Assembly: GCA_943327025.2 (NCBI GenBank)
Contig: CALPVO020000116.1
Coordinates: 1 to 6,775, forward strand
Source: Janthinobacterium lividum
GTDB lineage: Bacteria > Pseudomonadota > Gammaproteobacteria > Steroidobacterales > Steroidobacteraceae
Length of the DNA: 6,775 nt
Direction of reading: 5' to 3'
Under the pieces are notes generated by a model that worked only from the letters and a program-made list of their open reading frames with translations, ran no database searches and was not told the DNA's origin. The position numbers and the translations under genes were made by a program. Below are positions 6,184 to 6,775 of the stretch, one piece after another. The number at the start of each line of letters is the position of its first letter. Position 1 is the stretch's first letter.

Positions 6184-6775
6184 CCGTAGCCGGCTTTCGA
6201 AATGGCGTTCCGCACCCGTCACCGGGTCGGTGAACGCGATGCTTTGGGCCAACAACTGCAACGGCTTTTCGTAGGCGCTGGCAGCGAGTTCTGCTGCCGT
6301 GTGGTGAACCGGGTAAAGAGTGTCGTTGACGATGGGTATGCCGAGGGCTGCCATGTGTACGCGTAGTTGGTGTTTCTTGCCGCTCGCCGGACTCAAGTGG
6401 TAGAGCGCATGCTTTTGACCCGAAAGTACCTTCAATAACTCCACCCGTGTTTCGGTGTTGGGTATGCCGCCTTCTGCGGCAGTAGCCTCCCGCATGCGCG
6501 TGAACGGCTCTCCGGGCACGAGCCGACTGCGGTGGGTTCGCGGTAGCTCCAGTTCGGGACGATATGCGGCAACCGCATGGTAGTGCTTGGTCACGCTACG
6601 CTGCGCAAACATTTCGTGGTAGCTGCTGCGCTCGCTAGGTTGGCAGCTGAACAGCACCACGCCGGCGGTTTCGCGGTCGATACGGTGCAGCGGCGATAGG
6701 GTTTCGATACCGAGTCGGCGGATGAGTCGTACCAGTACTGTCTCTTGGAGATAGGTTCCGCTGGGAGTGACTGGC
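6169..6775 (-). CDS. RluA-family pseudouridine synthase, C-terminal part (5' end outside window)
   Basis: RNA-modifying enzyme that isomerises specific uridines to pseudouridine in rRNA or tRNA. The frame runs from the right edge of the window (first visible residues PVTPSGTYLQETVLVRL), so the GTG at 6660 is internal. The catalytic motif HRIDRETAGVVLFS, at about 6640-6682, carries the essential Asp of the HRLDRxTSG family signature. Further on are KHYHAV and the RluA-type SGKKHQLRVHMAALGIPIVND block (about 6323-6391, with Lys-Lys-His-Gln-Leu-Arg). About 202 residues are visible, ending RLRLQLA; the N-terminal part, including any S4-like domain, is missing. The last 15 bases overlap the 3' end of the old yellow enzyme gene on the opposite strand. 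The target uridine cannot be told, and it is unlikely to belong functionally with the neighbouring catabolic genes. Confidence 0.93.
   Translation of the reverse strand, partial: PVTPSGTYLQETVLVRLIRRLGIETLSPLHRIDRETAGVVLFSCQPSERSSYHEMFAQRSVTKHYHAVAAYRPELELPRTHRSRLVPGEPFTRMREATAAEGGIPNTETRVELLKVLSGQKHALYHLSPASGKKHQLRVHMAALGIPIVNDTLYPVHHTAAELAASAYEKPLQLLAQSIAFTDPVTGAERHFESRLRLQLA

Overview
The window is ordinary proteobacterial chromosome: compact, moderately GC-rich and SD-led. It carries six protein-coding genes, two of them cut by the window edges. The gene families fit a beta- or gammaproteobacterium with broad small-molecule catabolism: a chemoreceptor without a clear HAMP domain, a GST, an SDR, an NCS1 permease, an old yellow enzyme and an RluA-type pseudouridine synthase. 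Tandem GC-stem/T-tail hairpins would suit pseudomonads or related groups. The sequence alone does not justify naming a genus, and there is no rRNA, tRNA, transposase, phage gene or CRISPR array.

Left part (1-2267, + strand): the C-terminal part of a methyl-accepting chemotaxis protein is followed by a 279-bp gap containing weak dyads, then a complete glutathione S-transferase gene with a good ribosome binding site. The GST gene converges on the next operon across a 220-bp gap. That gap holds four copies of a terminator-like hairpin spaced exactly 35 bp apart (2339-2460), three of them with a T5 tail on the + strand.

Central part (2488-6183): on the - strand, an NCS1-family (purine/cytosine-type) permease and a classical SDR dehydrogenase are 28 bp apart and very probably form one operon. 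A flavin-dependent old yellow enzyme is transcribed divergently from a shared ~200-bp control region. In that region the permease leader contains a strong two-part dyad (4689-4722). The natural inference is an uptake-plus-redox module for a heterocyclic or enone-type compound, but the substrate cannot be read from the sequence and no regulator lies in the window.

Right end (6169-6775, - strand): an RluA-family pseudouridine synthase, with its N-terminus outside the window, overlaps the 3' end of the old yellow enzyme gene by 15 bp tail to tail.

No clearly new multi-gene system is visible. The points most worth a second look are the tandem terminator array, the permease leader dyad and the divergent transport/redox locus.
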